From positions 434,001 to 498,000 of the forward strand of contig JANXOF010000037.1 of NCBI GenBank assembly GCA_025353725.1: a stretch of DNA of 64,000 nt, given 5' to 3'. The position numbers and the translations under genes were made by a program. The stretch comes from Polyangiaceae bacterium. GTDB lineage: Bacteria > Myxococcota_A > Polyangia > Polyangiales > Polyangiaceae. A model generated the notes under the pieces. It saw only the letters and a list, made by a program, of their open reading frames with translations. It was not told where the DNA came from and did not search any database. Shown one piece after another: positions 49,602 through 59,348 of the stretch (the first letter of the stretch is position 1; each line of letters opens with the position of its first letter).

Positions 49602-49690
49602 GCGTGCTTCCCCGTCGATTTGGCGGTCACCGCGGGCGGACGAGAAGGCACTTCGGCCTACTTTTTTCTTATGGTGCGCGCGGGGCGCGT

Positions 49691-50760
49691 TTAGGGAGTC
49701 CTGGCGCACCGAAAACCGACAGCGCCGTAGCGGTTCGCAGGCGGGACGCTGTAGCGCGTCGAGGCAAGCAGGTGCGACGGTTCAAAGTAGAAACTACCCC
49801 CCCGAATCACCCGGGCGGAGGTCTGCGCGAAGCTTGCGCAATCCACGCTTGGCGTTGGATACGCTTGATTCCAATCGGTATTCCATTCCCACACATTGCC
49901 GGCCAAATCCGCGTGGCCCCAACGTCCGTCGCCTTGCGGTATGCCGCCTACTTTTGATGTAGTGCCTGCGCAACCTGCGTAGTTCGCATACCCGCAGTCA
50001 ACATTCGTTGACGTTGGAGGGTTTTTCGACCACGGGTAGGCGCGTTGCTCATCGCCGCCCGACGCCGCGTAGTTCCATTCGGCTTCCGTCGGGAGAAAGC
50101 CGCCGTCCCAAATGCAGAAGGCCGCGGCCTCAAACCATGTTTCGCACACGATGGGGCGCTCTTCATTCGCGCCTGCCGCGCTTGTCCACGTTTGGTACGT
50201 CGGCTCGCACGAGAGATTGCCCGTCCACACGGCTTGGGACTTTGCCAAGTTGACGTTCCATGTGCTGTCCCACCCGGGCTCTTGGACATTCGAGCTGCCT
50301 TGTGAAAGCCCTCGACCGCCGTTGAGGTGCGTGTGCTTGCCGGAGCTTTCCGCCGGGACCCAGCCTGCGGAGGAGGCCGCCACGAACTTGCGAAAGCGGC
50401 CCACCGTGGCTTCGAATCTGTCGAGACGAAAGCTGCTTACCGTCGCAGGTGCGGTCGTGTCCCTGTTCGTCACGCCGTCGTAGCTTCGGTAATACGTACC
50501 GCCAGGCACAAGTGGACTCGCGCAGCAGCTTTCATTGCGCACAGGGCCGCAATTCGATAGGCCTGGACTACCCGCGTCGCTGCTGCCCCCGCCGCAACTG
50601 GGAGGCGAGAACGTCGTGACTGCGCCACTGTCCGGCGGATCGGATGCGTCACCCCCATCGGGCAGAATGCTTGCGTCGCGCGGGACGGCCGCGTCAAAAG
50701 TGGCACCGCTGTCGCCCGCCACGGCGCCATCTTTGCTAAAGAAGCAACCCTGGCGCTGCA
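49691..50760 (-). pseudogene. Formylglycine-generating enzyme (FGE/SUMF1)-like protein, 5' end replaced by IS sequence
   Basis: FRLDRFEATVGRFRKFV; RPIVCETWFEAAAFCIWDGGFLPTEAEWNYAASGG; GRWGHADLAGNVWEWNTDW; RVIRGGSFYFEPSHLLASTRY..VGFRCAR. The ORF upstream of 50760 is antisense to the transposase. Confidence 0.8.
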
Positions 50761-50779
50761 GAGCGGCACGGCGCGGCCC

Positions 50780-51694
50780 TTGTCGCGTGGCGCCGACACG
50801 CGGCGAATCAAGGAACTCAAACGTGAGCTTCGGCGCAAAGACCGGGCACTCGCGGAGACCTCCGCGTTGCTTGTGCCTCGAAAAAAGTCCACGAAATTGG
50901 GGGGACGGGGACGACGGCACTGGCGAGGGGAACGCGAAGTGATTCTCCGCCTGGTCGACGAAGCCGTTCGCCGCGAGCGTGCGTGCCTCCAACTCGGGCT
51001 CACCGAGCGTTGTATGCAACGCTGGCGGAGCGTCGACGTGGGGGACGACCGCCGAGCAGGCCCGAAGACACGACCGGCTAATGCCTTCACGACGGCAGAG
51101 CGCGTGAAAATGCTTGAGGTAGTCAACTCCCCTAAGTATTGCAATCCACCGCCAAAACAGGTCATTCCGCGTCTCGTCGACGAAGGGCGCTACCTAGGTT
51201 CGGAGTCCACCCTTTATCGCATTCTGCGCGCGACTGGGCAGAACGACAACGGCGGACCGATGAAGGGCTCGACCATACTCGCTACGCTCCAGCATCTCGG
51301 AATTGTAGCTTCTTTAAGTCGCCCGAGCGTGAGCGACGACAACCCCTTCAGCGAGGCTCTTTTCCGTACGCTAGAGTACCGGCCCGAGTACCCCAAAAAG
51401 CCTTTTGCAGCCCTCGAACCTGCGCGCGCACGGGTGACTGCGTTCGTTGTAGGGTACAACACCGAACGCCGGCACAGCGGGATCCGCCTTGTCACGCCCG
51501 ATGAGCGGCATGAAGGCCGCGAGCAGGCCGTGCGTGCGAACCGTGTGCGCGTCTACGAGCGTGCACGTCGGCTCCACCCCAACCGTTGGTCACGCAGGAC
51601 GAGGAACTGGTCGCGCGCTCTCGCGGTCTTCCTCAATCCGAAGCGAAGTCAAGACACCCTAGATAGCAAACTCGCGAAAGAATCAGACTCGTAG
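50780..51694 (+). pseudogene. IS3-family transposase with in-frame internal deletion
   Basis: IKELKRELRRKDRALAETSALLV ... LEVVNSPKYCNPPPKQVIPRLVDEGRYLGSESTLYRILRATGQ|NDNGGPMKGSTILATLQHLGIVASLSRPSVSDDNPFSEALFRTLEYRPEYP...YNTERRHSGIRLVTPDERH; the segment between LYRILRATGQ and DNGGPMKG is missing. Confidence 0.85.
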
Positions 51695-51736
51695 CACATC
51701 ACAAAAAGCGAGAACTACTTTGACACTCACCGCACG

Positions 51737-52260
51737 TGAGCGCGACGGGATACGGATTGGGGCTCGGCTCCGCGTTCTTTTCCGCCGCATTCGGGACGTG
51801 AAATGGCAGCCTAATCCAGCGTGAGTGCGCCGAGCGCGTCACCTTCTACGAGCTCTCTGCGGCGGCTATGGTGAGCGCGCTCGCATTCGTGGTGGTCGGC
51901 GGGTTCGTCGCGCCCTGGGAGGTACGCGCACACGATTGGGGACTTCTCATCTTCCTCGCCGTCGCGCGCACGGCGCTCCCGTGGATGTGGACACTCCGCG
52001 TACTCAAGACGCTCTCGCCCTACACACTTGCCATTTCGGTCGCCTTCGAGCCTGTCTACAGCATCTTCTTTGCATATCTGTTCTGGCCGAACGAGGAACG
52101 ATTGACCTGGCGTTTCTACCCAGGCACCGCGGCACTCTTCGCGTTAGTCGTGGCGAATGCGGCGTTGACGGGGCGCGCGTCAGCGGGCCGGTCGCCGGTC
52201 GCCGGTCGCCGAAGTTTCGTGAAAAACTTCGGGAGGGAGAGCGCCAAACCTGATTCCTAG
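51737..52260 (+). pseudogene. EamA/DMT-type transporter, N-terminally truncated with in-frame stop
   Basis: VSATGYGLGLGSAFFSAAFGT*NGSLIQRECAERVTFYELSAAAMVSALAFVVVGGFVAPWEV...LSPYTLAISVAFEPVYSIFFAYLFW. Confidence 0.75.
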
Positions 52261-52435
52261 GCTCGCCGTCTGCATTCTCCAATGGGAACCACCGTCGTCA
52301 TTTTCGCGTGTGACGGGCACACACGACAACACACAAGGACGACTCGAAACGTCCCGCGGCACTAGACATTCGAGTCACGATCCGTAGCCTCGCTATTCCG
52401 TTCGAGACCGTGACGATACGCGGAGTGAGAGAACC

Positions 52436-53980
52436 ATGAACCTTGTGAACGAATGCCGAAACGGCGGCGCGGCCGGCTGCAGGCGCGTCACAATCCTGGG
52501 CGCGGGAATCGCGGGGTTGGTCGCAGCCTACGAACTCGAACGCCTCGGGCACAGCGTGCGCATTCTCGAAGGGTCCGCGCGCGTGGGCGGCCGCGTCTGG
52601 ACGCACCGCTTCGGCACCGGCGAGCGCGCGCCCCACGGCGAGCTCGGAGCGATGCGAATCCCGAGCCGGCACACGCACGTGCTGCATTACGTGCACAAGC
52701 TCGGTCTCGCGGGGCAACTAACAAAATTCACGACGATCTTCGAGGACAAGAATGCCTTCGTAAGTATTGGCGGCCGCGTCTTACGCGTCGCGGACGCACT
52801 CGAGTCGATCGTGCAGATCAATCGCGACAAGTATGCGGCGCGCGGTGCGTCGGAGCGCACGCTTCTCTTCGCCGGTTGGCTGCAGCTCCTCGTCGACGCC
52901 GTGAGTCCCGGCCAACTTCGCTTACGGCTCGAGCGCGACCTCGTCTCACACCTGCTCGTCGACCTCGCTCGATTGGATTTAGAACCGTTTGTAGACGTCG
53001 AACGCAGAGACGTATCCTTGCATAAATTCGTTACGGCATATCCCGCCTTCCGATTTCGGCTCGACGAGTCGCTCGCCCTCTTCTTTGATGACGTACTCAC
53101 AGAGACGAGCTCGGACCTTTATCGAATCCGTGGCGGGACGGACGGTTTGATCGAGCAGCTTCGTCGGTCGCTCAGGTGCGGGATCGAAGTGAATCGCGAG
53201 GTCGTCGCGTTGCGCGTGCGGGAGCGGGGCGTCGAGGTCTCCTGGCGCGACGCCGAAGCGCTGCATACAGAGGAATGCGAATACGTGCTCTCCACCCTAC
53301 CCTTTTCCATCATGCGTAATCTAACGCTCGAGGGCGTCGACGACGACAAACGCGACATCATCGCGAAAACATCTTACTGTTCTGCAACGAAGGTGCTCTT
53401 TCACTGCGCTCGCCCGTTCTGGCAAGACGCTGGGATTCGAGGTGGCGGCTCGTTCACTGACGACTGCGCACGGCAAGTCTATTACCCATCGAGCTCACTC
53501 TATCCGCCAAACGGGTCACTCTTTCCACCGAGTCCAAGCCCTCGCTCAACGGAGAGCGTTCTCCTCGCGAGCTACACGATTGGCAATGACGCGGAACGAT
53601 TGCAACGCATGTCCGAATCGGCACGAATCGAGGCAGTCAGGCTCGCATTGTGCAAGTTTCACCCCGAGTTGGATCGACCCGACGTTCTTCTGGGCGCGAC
53701 CAGCATCGCGTGGGGCAGCTACAAGTGGACGCAAGGAGCATGCGCTGTCGGATGGGGCGTCGGAGAACCGACGGAGTCGGAGCGCCGCTTCGCGGGCAAT
53801 CAGCAGCTCATCGTCGCGCGTGAGCGAGCCGCGCGGCCGCAGAAGAGGCTCTTCTTCGCGGGCGAACACTGCTCCGAAAAGATGGCGTGGATGGAGGGTT
53901 CCGTAGAGTCCGCCCTTCGTGCGGTTCATGCGCTTTCGCGCCACCTCGATTCCGCGGACCCGCAAGGGATTGGGCTGGCA
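52436..53980 (+). CDS. FAD-dependent amine/L-amino acid oxidase family protein
   Basis: RRVTILGAGIAGLVAAYELERLGHSVRILEGSARVGGRVWTH; HGELGAMRIPSRHTHVLHY; LFFAGEHCSEKMAWMEGSVESALRAV. Stop TGA at 53981-53983. Confidence 0.9.
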
Positions 53981-55530
53981 TGATGGCCTCGGCGAGCCTC
54001 GAATCGGCGCGGGCGCGGCTCGAACGGGCCGTGCGAGCAGGCAGCCCCGCGGTGGATGCGGCCGTTGCGGCGCACGGCGCCCTTCGACTGGGCGAGCACG
54101 CGGAGGCGCTCCTCGACTACAGGCGTCATGAAGAGCCCATTCAAGCACCCGACGACGTTGTAGAGGCCGCGCGCGTCGAGTGTCGAGAGCTCCTCGGCGA
54201 CGAGGTTGCCGCTAGACTCGCGCGTCAACTTTCGGCGCATCCCGTGATTGAGACGGCGAGCCACCATGGGCCGCTCGTCTTTCCTCCGTTCTTTCAGGCT
54301 GTCTCCATCTTCGGATTAGGCATTGCGGCAGGTGACGTTGTTCCGGTATTCGGGACGGCCAGGGGGCGGCTTTCAGATCGTAGCTACCCGTGCGGCTTGC
54401 GGCTCGCGGGCGGGGCTGTCGTGACGTTCTTTCCGGGCTCCGATCGCGCCATGCTCTTGTCGGCTGCGCCCGCGCTTGACCACGCTTCGATCACGCGCGC
54501 CTGCGCGCAGCTTCGTTCGGCGGCGCTGAAACAAGACGTTGGCGAAGGTCAGCGCCGCGAGCTCGAGTCCATTTTGCTGGAAGACTTCGATGATCCGCGC
54601 GTCCTCGGATTGCCGACATTCTCTGCCCAGTCGACCGTTATCAACTACAGGCTATGGGAGCGGCTTCATCCTTCACGCGCCGGCCTCGGACCGGATCTCG
54701 TCTGCTTGGAGCTCGAGCGTGTCGTCAACAGGGTTCTCGCCAAAGACCTGCTCGACGCCACGTCGCTCCTTCATCGCGTGCTCTTCGACAGTGAAACGCG
54801 CGCGTCGGTGCTGCGTCATCTCGATGGCTCGACCGGCTGCTGGCATGCCGAACGACTCGGGCTTATGAGTGATCCGGCGATCGACCCTCGGGAACGCGAA
54901 AAGCTGAGTGGGGCGGCGGGCTCTGCGTTCTTCTGGGGCGTGAACAGGCGCGGGCGGGGTATTCACCTAGCCTTGAGCGAGGGCGGTTCGGGCATCCCTA
55001 TTTTGAAAGGAATCGACCCTTCCGGACATCCATTCTCAGTCCCCTTGACGCCCGAGGCCTTGCTCGAAGGTCTGGCCGCAGGGACACTGCTTCCTTCGCT
55101 CTTCGTGATCTTTCTCGTGTTGACGTTCGCGCGCGCCTTCAAGTGTCTCGGTGGCATTCGCCAAATAGGCTACCTGCCGGGAATGCAAAGCCCCTTCGCG
55201 GCCGCGCTCGAAGAGCGAGGGCTCGCGTCGTGGGCGCGCCACGTGCGCGGCCTTCCCACGTCCGGCTGGACACTTGGCCTCGTGCCTATTCTCGCACGCC
55301 GCACGGCTGGGCAGCTCGACCCGGCAGGGCCCATCGAGGTGCTCGCGGCGGGAGGTTTCACGGCCGAGCGACTCGCGCGATTGCGGGAGGTGACGGTCGC
55401 CGATGCGTTCGCGAGCATCCTTCCCACGATGTACGCGATGGCTCCCGAACGCGACCCCGAGCTTGCCGCGATTGGAGCGACCGACGTGGGAGCGGAATTG
55501 TTGAATAGGCTTGTGAGCGTGGATATCTAA
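53980..55530 (+). CDS. Uncharacterised ~516-aa protein translationally coupled to the amine oxidase
   Basis: ATGATGG overlap with the oxidase stop; HPVIETASHHGPLVFPPFFQAVSIFGLGIAAGDVVPVFGTARGRLSDRSYPCGL; one probable hydrophobic segment LLPSLFVIFLVLTFARAF. No family assigned. Confidence 0.8.
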   Translation: MMASASLESARARLERAVRAGSPAVDAAVAAHGALRLGEHAEALLDYRRHEEPIQAPDDVVEAARVECRELLGDEVAARLARQLSAHPVIETASHHGPLVFPPFFQAVSIFGLGIAAGDVVPVFGTARGRLSDRSYPCGLRLAGGAVVTFFPGSDRAMLLSAAPALDHASITRACAQLRSAALKQDVGEGQRRELESILLEDFDDPRVLGLPTFSAQSTVINYRLWERLHPSRAGLGPDLVCLELERVVNRVLAKDLLDATSLLHRVLFDSETRASVLRHLDGSTGCWHAERLGLMSDPAIDPREREKLSGAAGSAFFWGVNRRGRGIHLALSEGGSGIPILKGIDPSGHPFSVPLTPEALLEGLAAGTLLPSLFVIFLVLTFARAFKCLGGIRQIGYLPGMQSPFAAALEERGLASWARHVRGLPTSGWTLGLVPILARRTAGQLDPAGPIEVLAAGGFTAERLARLREVTVADAFASILPTMYAMAPERDPELAAIGATDVGAELLNRLVSVDI

Positions 55531-55762
55531 GTCCGATTGCTTGCCTCCTTGAAAAGACGAACGCGCAGAGTCTCTTTAGCGTCATTTGCAAGCTCTAAAC
55601 ATTCGTGCTTCGGACAGAGCCCTTGGGCACTCAGGCCAAAGCGCTGCTAGGTGGAGCAAATGACACATGTAGTAAGTTGAAGTAGAATCCCGCGATACCT
55701 GAGCCGCGAGTCGTCCGAATTCGAGGAGTAGTGGAACTCCCCCGATTTGGTCTGGGCATTCG

Positions 55763-56310
55763 TCACCATTTTCCTTCTCTTTTCAAGAGTTCGAGCGCGA
55801 TTGCGACTGGAGTAATCAACTCCAACCCACGTCGAAGAGTGACGGCCCCCGGACGCCCGCTGGAGGGTCTGCCGGCGTGACCTCCCAGTTCTGCGAGCCA
55901 GCGGACGGCGTCGGCCACGGTCGGCGTGGTGTCCGGAATCGACTCCGTGCGTTTTGCATATTTGCGTTTCATCAAGGTGAGCGCATGCAGCTCGTACTCG
56001 CTGAGCTCAACGCTTGCGGGCGCATCGGGTCGTGTTCGCGCGAGAACGCGGAGTCGTTCGATTCGCGCGGCGGTCACGACCGTCAAAATCGCCCACACAA
56101 TGACGCGTTCCACCGAGCGGAGTTGCGATTCTTCAACGCGGCAAGTGCCAGACTTCCAGAAGCGATGGGGCTCTTCGATTTTCCAGCGATGGGCATACCC
56201 CTGCAGGATGGCATCGACGTCGGAGGCGGTACCGATAGGGTGGTTCGTGAGCAACCTCCAGTGGAGCGGCGCTTCGCCCCTCGGCGTCGTTCCGACTTCA
56301 CATCCATCGT
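55763..56310 (-). pseudogene. IS4-family transposase C-terminal remnant
   Basis: EVGTTPRGEAPLHWRLLTNHPIGTASDVDAILQGYAHRWKIEEPHRFWKSGTCRVEESQLRSVERVIVWAILTVV...LELLKREGKW; catalytic N-terminal half absent. Confidence 0.8.
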
Positions 56311-56439
56311 CTAAAAGGACCGCTCAAGCCGCCTGAGCTGAAAACAGAAGTTTCACGCGATAACGTCGCCGCCCCGAAGAAACGAAAGGGCTGAAGCGGT
56401 ACCGATCTGCGTGCGACGGCGAGTGCACAAGGGGGTCGG

Positions 56440-57723
56440 GTGACGCGGATTCACTCGCGATATACGATAAAACCGGCTAGGAATAGCGACACTGCGCTGC
56501 TTGACGAGCGGAATTGTGACTTGGAACCAATCTCGGACGAAGAACTTCGCGCGCTTCTGGCCGACACCGAGTCCGACCGTGCTGAGCGCAAGCAGGCGGT
56601 AACTGACGGCGAGAAAATCGCGCAAGCCATCTGCGCTTTCGCGAATGACATGCCGAATCATCGGCGTGCGGGAGTGCTTTTCATCAATGCCAAAGATGAT
56701 GGGACGTGCGCGAACAAGCCCGTCGATGATCGCACAATCCTCACGTTGAGCGATTTTCGTTCAAATGGCAATATCCTACCGATCCCGATGATGTCGGTGG
56801 AGAAGCGTACGTTGGACGGCAACTCCTTCGCCGTGGTGACAGTAATGCCTGCGGACGCTCCGCCTGTTCGTTTTAAGGGTACCGCGTACGTTCGCGTCGG
56901 GCCCCGCCGCGCGATTGCATCCGCCCAAGAGGAGCGAGTGCTCCGTGAGCGTCAAAGAGCTAATGACCTTCCTTGCGATATTCAACCTATTTTCTCCTCA
57001 ACGACTCTCGATTTTGAAAAGTGTTTATTTGACGACGAATATTTAGCGTCCGCGGTTTCTCCCGAAGTCATTGCCGAAAACGGTCGCTCTTACCAAGAGC
57101 AGCTTGCTTCGCTCCGAATGGTCACCGCCGTAGATGACCCCGTACCCACGCTGCTCGGAGTGCTCGTCCTTTGCTCGCGAGTACGCGAGTTTGTACCCGG
57201 TGCGTACGTGCAGTTTCTTCGCATTCAGGGGACGGAGCTTTCGGATCCTATCGTCGATGAGTCAACGATTGATGGACCACTCGCGCAGCTCATTCGTCGA
57301 CTTGACGAGAAACTCGCGTCTCACACGAGAACCTTCGTGGACATCACGACCGCGTCGCAGGAGGTGAGGTTCGTAAACTACCCATTGGCGGCGCTTTTTC
57401 AGCTCACGAGAAACGCGATTATGCATCGCACGTACGAGGGGACAAATTCGCCCGTTCGCGTCACTTGGTTTGAGGATCGAATTGAGATTACGAGCCCCGC
57501 TGGCCCTTTTGGTATTGTCACGAAGAAAAATTGGGGAACGGCGGGCGTCACGGACTACCGAAATCCATCCATCGCCGAAGCGATGAAGACGCTCGGCTTC
57601 GTGCAAAGATTTGGCGTGGGGATTGCGACTGCTGCGCGTGCGCTCGAAGCCAATGGAAATCCTGACATGGAGTGGCAAGTCGAAGACGCGTACGTTGCAG
57701 TCACGGTGCGAGGTCGAACATGA
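56440..57723 (+). CDS. AlbA_2 (Schlafen-like) domain protein with C-terminal HATPase_c_4-like domain
   Basis: ISDEELRALLADTESDRAERKQAVTDGEKIAQAICAFANDMPNHRRAGVLFINAKDDGTCANKPVDD (AlbA_2-like); RVGPRRAIASAQEER; ALFQLTRNAIMHRTYEGTNSPVRVTWFEDRIEITSPAGPFG (HATPase_c_4-like). Confidence 0.85.
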   Translation: MTRIHSRYTIKPARNSDTALLDERNCDLEPISDEELRALLADTESDRAERKQAVTDGEKIAQAICAFANDMPNHRRAGVLFINAKDDGTCANKPVDDRTILTLSDFRSNGNILPIPMMSVEKRTLDGNSFAVVTVMPADAPPVRFKGTAYVRVGPRRAIASAQEERVLRERQRANDLPCDIQPIFSSTTLDFEKCLFDDEYLASAVSPEVIAENGRSYQEQLASLRMVTAVDDPVPTLLGVLVLCSRVREFVPGAYVQFLRIQGTELSDPIVDESTIDGPLAQLIRRLDEKLASHTRTFVDITTASQEVRFVNYPLAALFQLTRNAIMHRTYEGTNSPVRVTWFEDRIEITSPAGPFGIVTKKNWGTAGVTDYRNPSIAEAMKTLGFVQRFGVGIATAARALEANGNPDMEWQVEDAYVAVTVRGRT

Positions 57724-58736
57724 CCGTTCCTATCGTTACTTTTTTCAATACCGAGGGAGGCGTTGGCAAAACATCTCTCGTCTATCACACGGCGTGGATG
57801 CTCTCCGAACTGCAGCGAAGGGTGCTCGTCGTAGATCTTGATCCGCAGGCGAACCTGACCGCGGCGTTTCTCTCTGAGCTGCAGCTCGGACAATTATTTG
57901 AGACGAGTGATGCAAGCCTTCGAAGCATCTTCCAAGCGGTAAAGCCGTTTCTGAAGGTAGGTGACTTAGGGACGCCAAGCACGGTGAACGTCACCGCCAA
58001 CCTCGGTCTGGTTCCAGGCTACCTCGCGCTCGCTCGGTTTGAGGACGCGCTCGCTGAGCAGTGGGGCAAATGCCTCGGTGGTCAAGAAGTTTATCGAGCG
58101 TTTCAGGGGACGACAGCATTCTGGGCGATTGCCCAAGAGGCCGCAAAAGCCATGCAAGCCGGGCTGATTCTTTTCGACGTGGGGCCAAATTTGGGAGCAA
58201 GCAACCGCGCCGCTCTCCTTGCGACCGACTACGTCGTCGTACCGCTGGCTGGTGATATGTTTTCGATTCAAGGATTACGAAATCTCGGACCGACACTCAA
58301 GGAGTGGCGAGACGGCTGGGAGCAGCGCGTCAGTAACTACAAAGCTCGAGAACTCGACCTTCCGCAGGGTCTGATGGAGCCCGCCGGATATGTCGTTCAA
58401 CAGCATGAAGTTCGTTTGAACCGGCCCGTCCGTGCGTACACGCGCTGGATGGACCGCATTCCCTCTGAGTACCGGAGCTCGGGGCTCGGAAAGTCTTCGT
58501 TCGCGGGCGTCAATGTAGCTGAAGACCCTGAATGCCTCGCGATGTTCAAGCACTATCGGAGCCTGATGCCAATGGCTCACGAGGCTCACAAACCGGTGTT
58601 TTTGCTTCGAGCTGCGGACGGCGCTTTAGGTTCACACGGCAAGGCCGTTCAGTCTGCTTATCATGAGTTTAAGCTGTTCACAGAAAAACTCCTTGTTCGG
58701 ATCGGATTGGATAAGCCAATCACTGATGGGGACTGA
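57720..58736 (+). CDS. Orphan ParA/MinD-family ATPase (non-canonical Walker A)
   Basis: MTVPIVTFFNTEGGVGKTSLVYHTAWMLSELQRRVLVVDLDPQANLTAAFL; LILFDVGPNLGASNRAALLATDYVVVPLAGDMFSIQGLRNLGPTL; ATGA overlap with the upstream gene. Confidence 0.92.
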   Translation: MTVPIVTFFNTEGGVGKTSLVYHTAWMLSELQRRVLVVDLDPQANLTAAFLSELQLGQLFETSDASLRSIFQAVKPFLKVGDLGTPSTVNVTANLGLVPGYLALARFEDALAEQWGKCLGGQEVYRAFQGTTAFWAIAQEAAKAMQAGLILFDVGPNLGASNRAALLATDYVVVPLAGDMFSIQGLRNLGPTLKEWRDGWEQRVSNYKARELDLPQGLMEPAGYVVQQHEVRLNRPVRAYTRWMDRIPSEYRSSGLGKSSFAGVNVAEDPECLAMFKHYRSLMPMAHEAHKPVFLLRAADGALGSHGKAVQSAYHEFKLFTEKLLVRIGLDKPITDGD

Positions 58737-58934
58737 CTTGCCGCGCTAGGTCACCGAGCGTGATCCTCGATCAAGCTTGTTGAGATAGACGAAAATGCCC
58801 GGGACTCGAGGGACCGCGCGCATGACCATGATACGGCGATGAACCGGCTGATGCGATGCGAGTGGGTACGGCTTGGTCGGCGGACCGGCGAGCGTGCAAC
58901 GGTAATGCGATTTATAGCCGTTGCGCGACTTGGG

Positions 58935-59237
58935 CTAGGGCATTGCAGCGTGCGCGTGGCGAACGAAATCGGGACTGTAAAGGCCACGTTGGCGCATGAG
59001 CGCTTCGAGCGCACCACGCTCGCCGGACGCTATCGCCGCGTCGGCGTGCTTCAGGATGCAAAGCTTCTCCTGCGCGGTGAACACACGACGCCGACGACGC
59101 GGGGAGTCCGACTCAAGGCGCGCACCCCTCACTGCAGGGGCACCCACACTTTCCACGCGGGAAGACGTCACGGTAGAAACTAAAAGAGGCGAAGGCTTGG
59201 GCACGATCGAGCATCCACTTTGCCACCCTAGGTACAT
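58935..59237 (-). pseudogene. IS3-family OrfA N-terminal remnant
   Basis: RRRRRVFTAQEKLCILKHADAAIASGERGALEALMRQRGLYSP resembles the transposase HTH (RRRFTAEYKLRILREAD...GALLRREGLYSS); similarity stops after LYSP. Confidence 0.7.
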
Positions 59238-59348
59238 AGAATTCGAGAAGAAGCTGTCTCACGTCACGTTGGCACTGGGGGCTCCATGGGCCATAAACGC
59301 GATGCGCGAGCCACGCACTTTCAAGCATTTGACACCCCATACGTGACG

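Noticed and set aside
49172-49709. Overlapping minus ORFs of 159 and 111 aa
   Set aside because: No recognisable motifs and they run through the 42-bp repeat; more likely non-coding.
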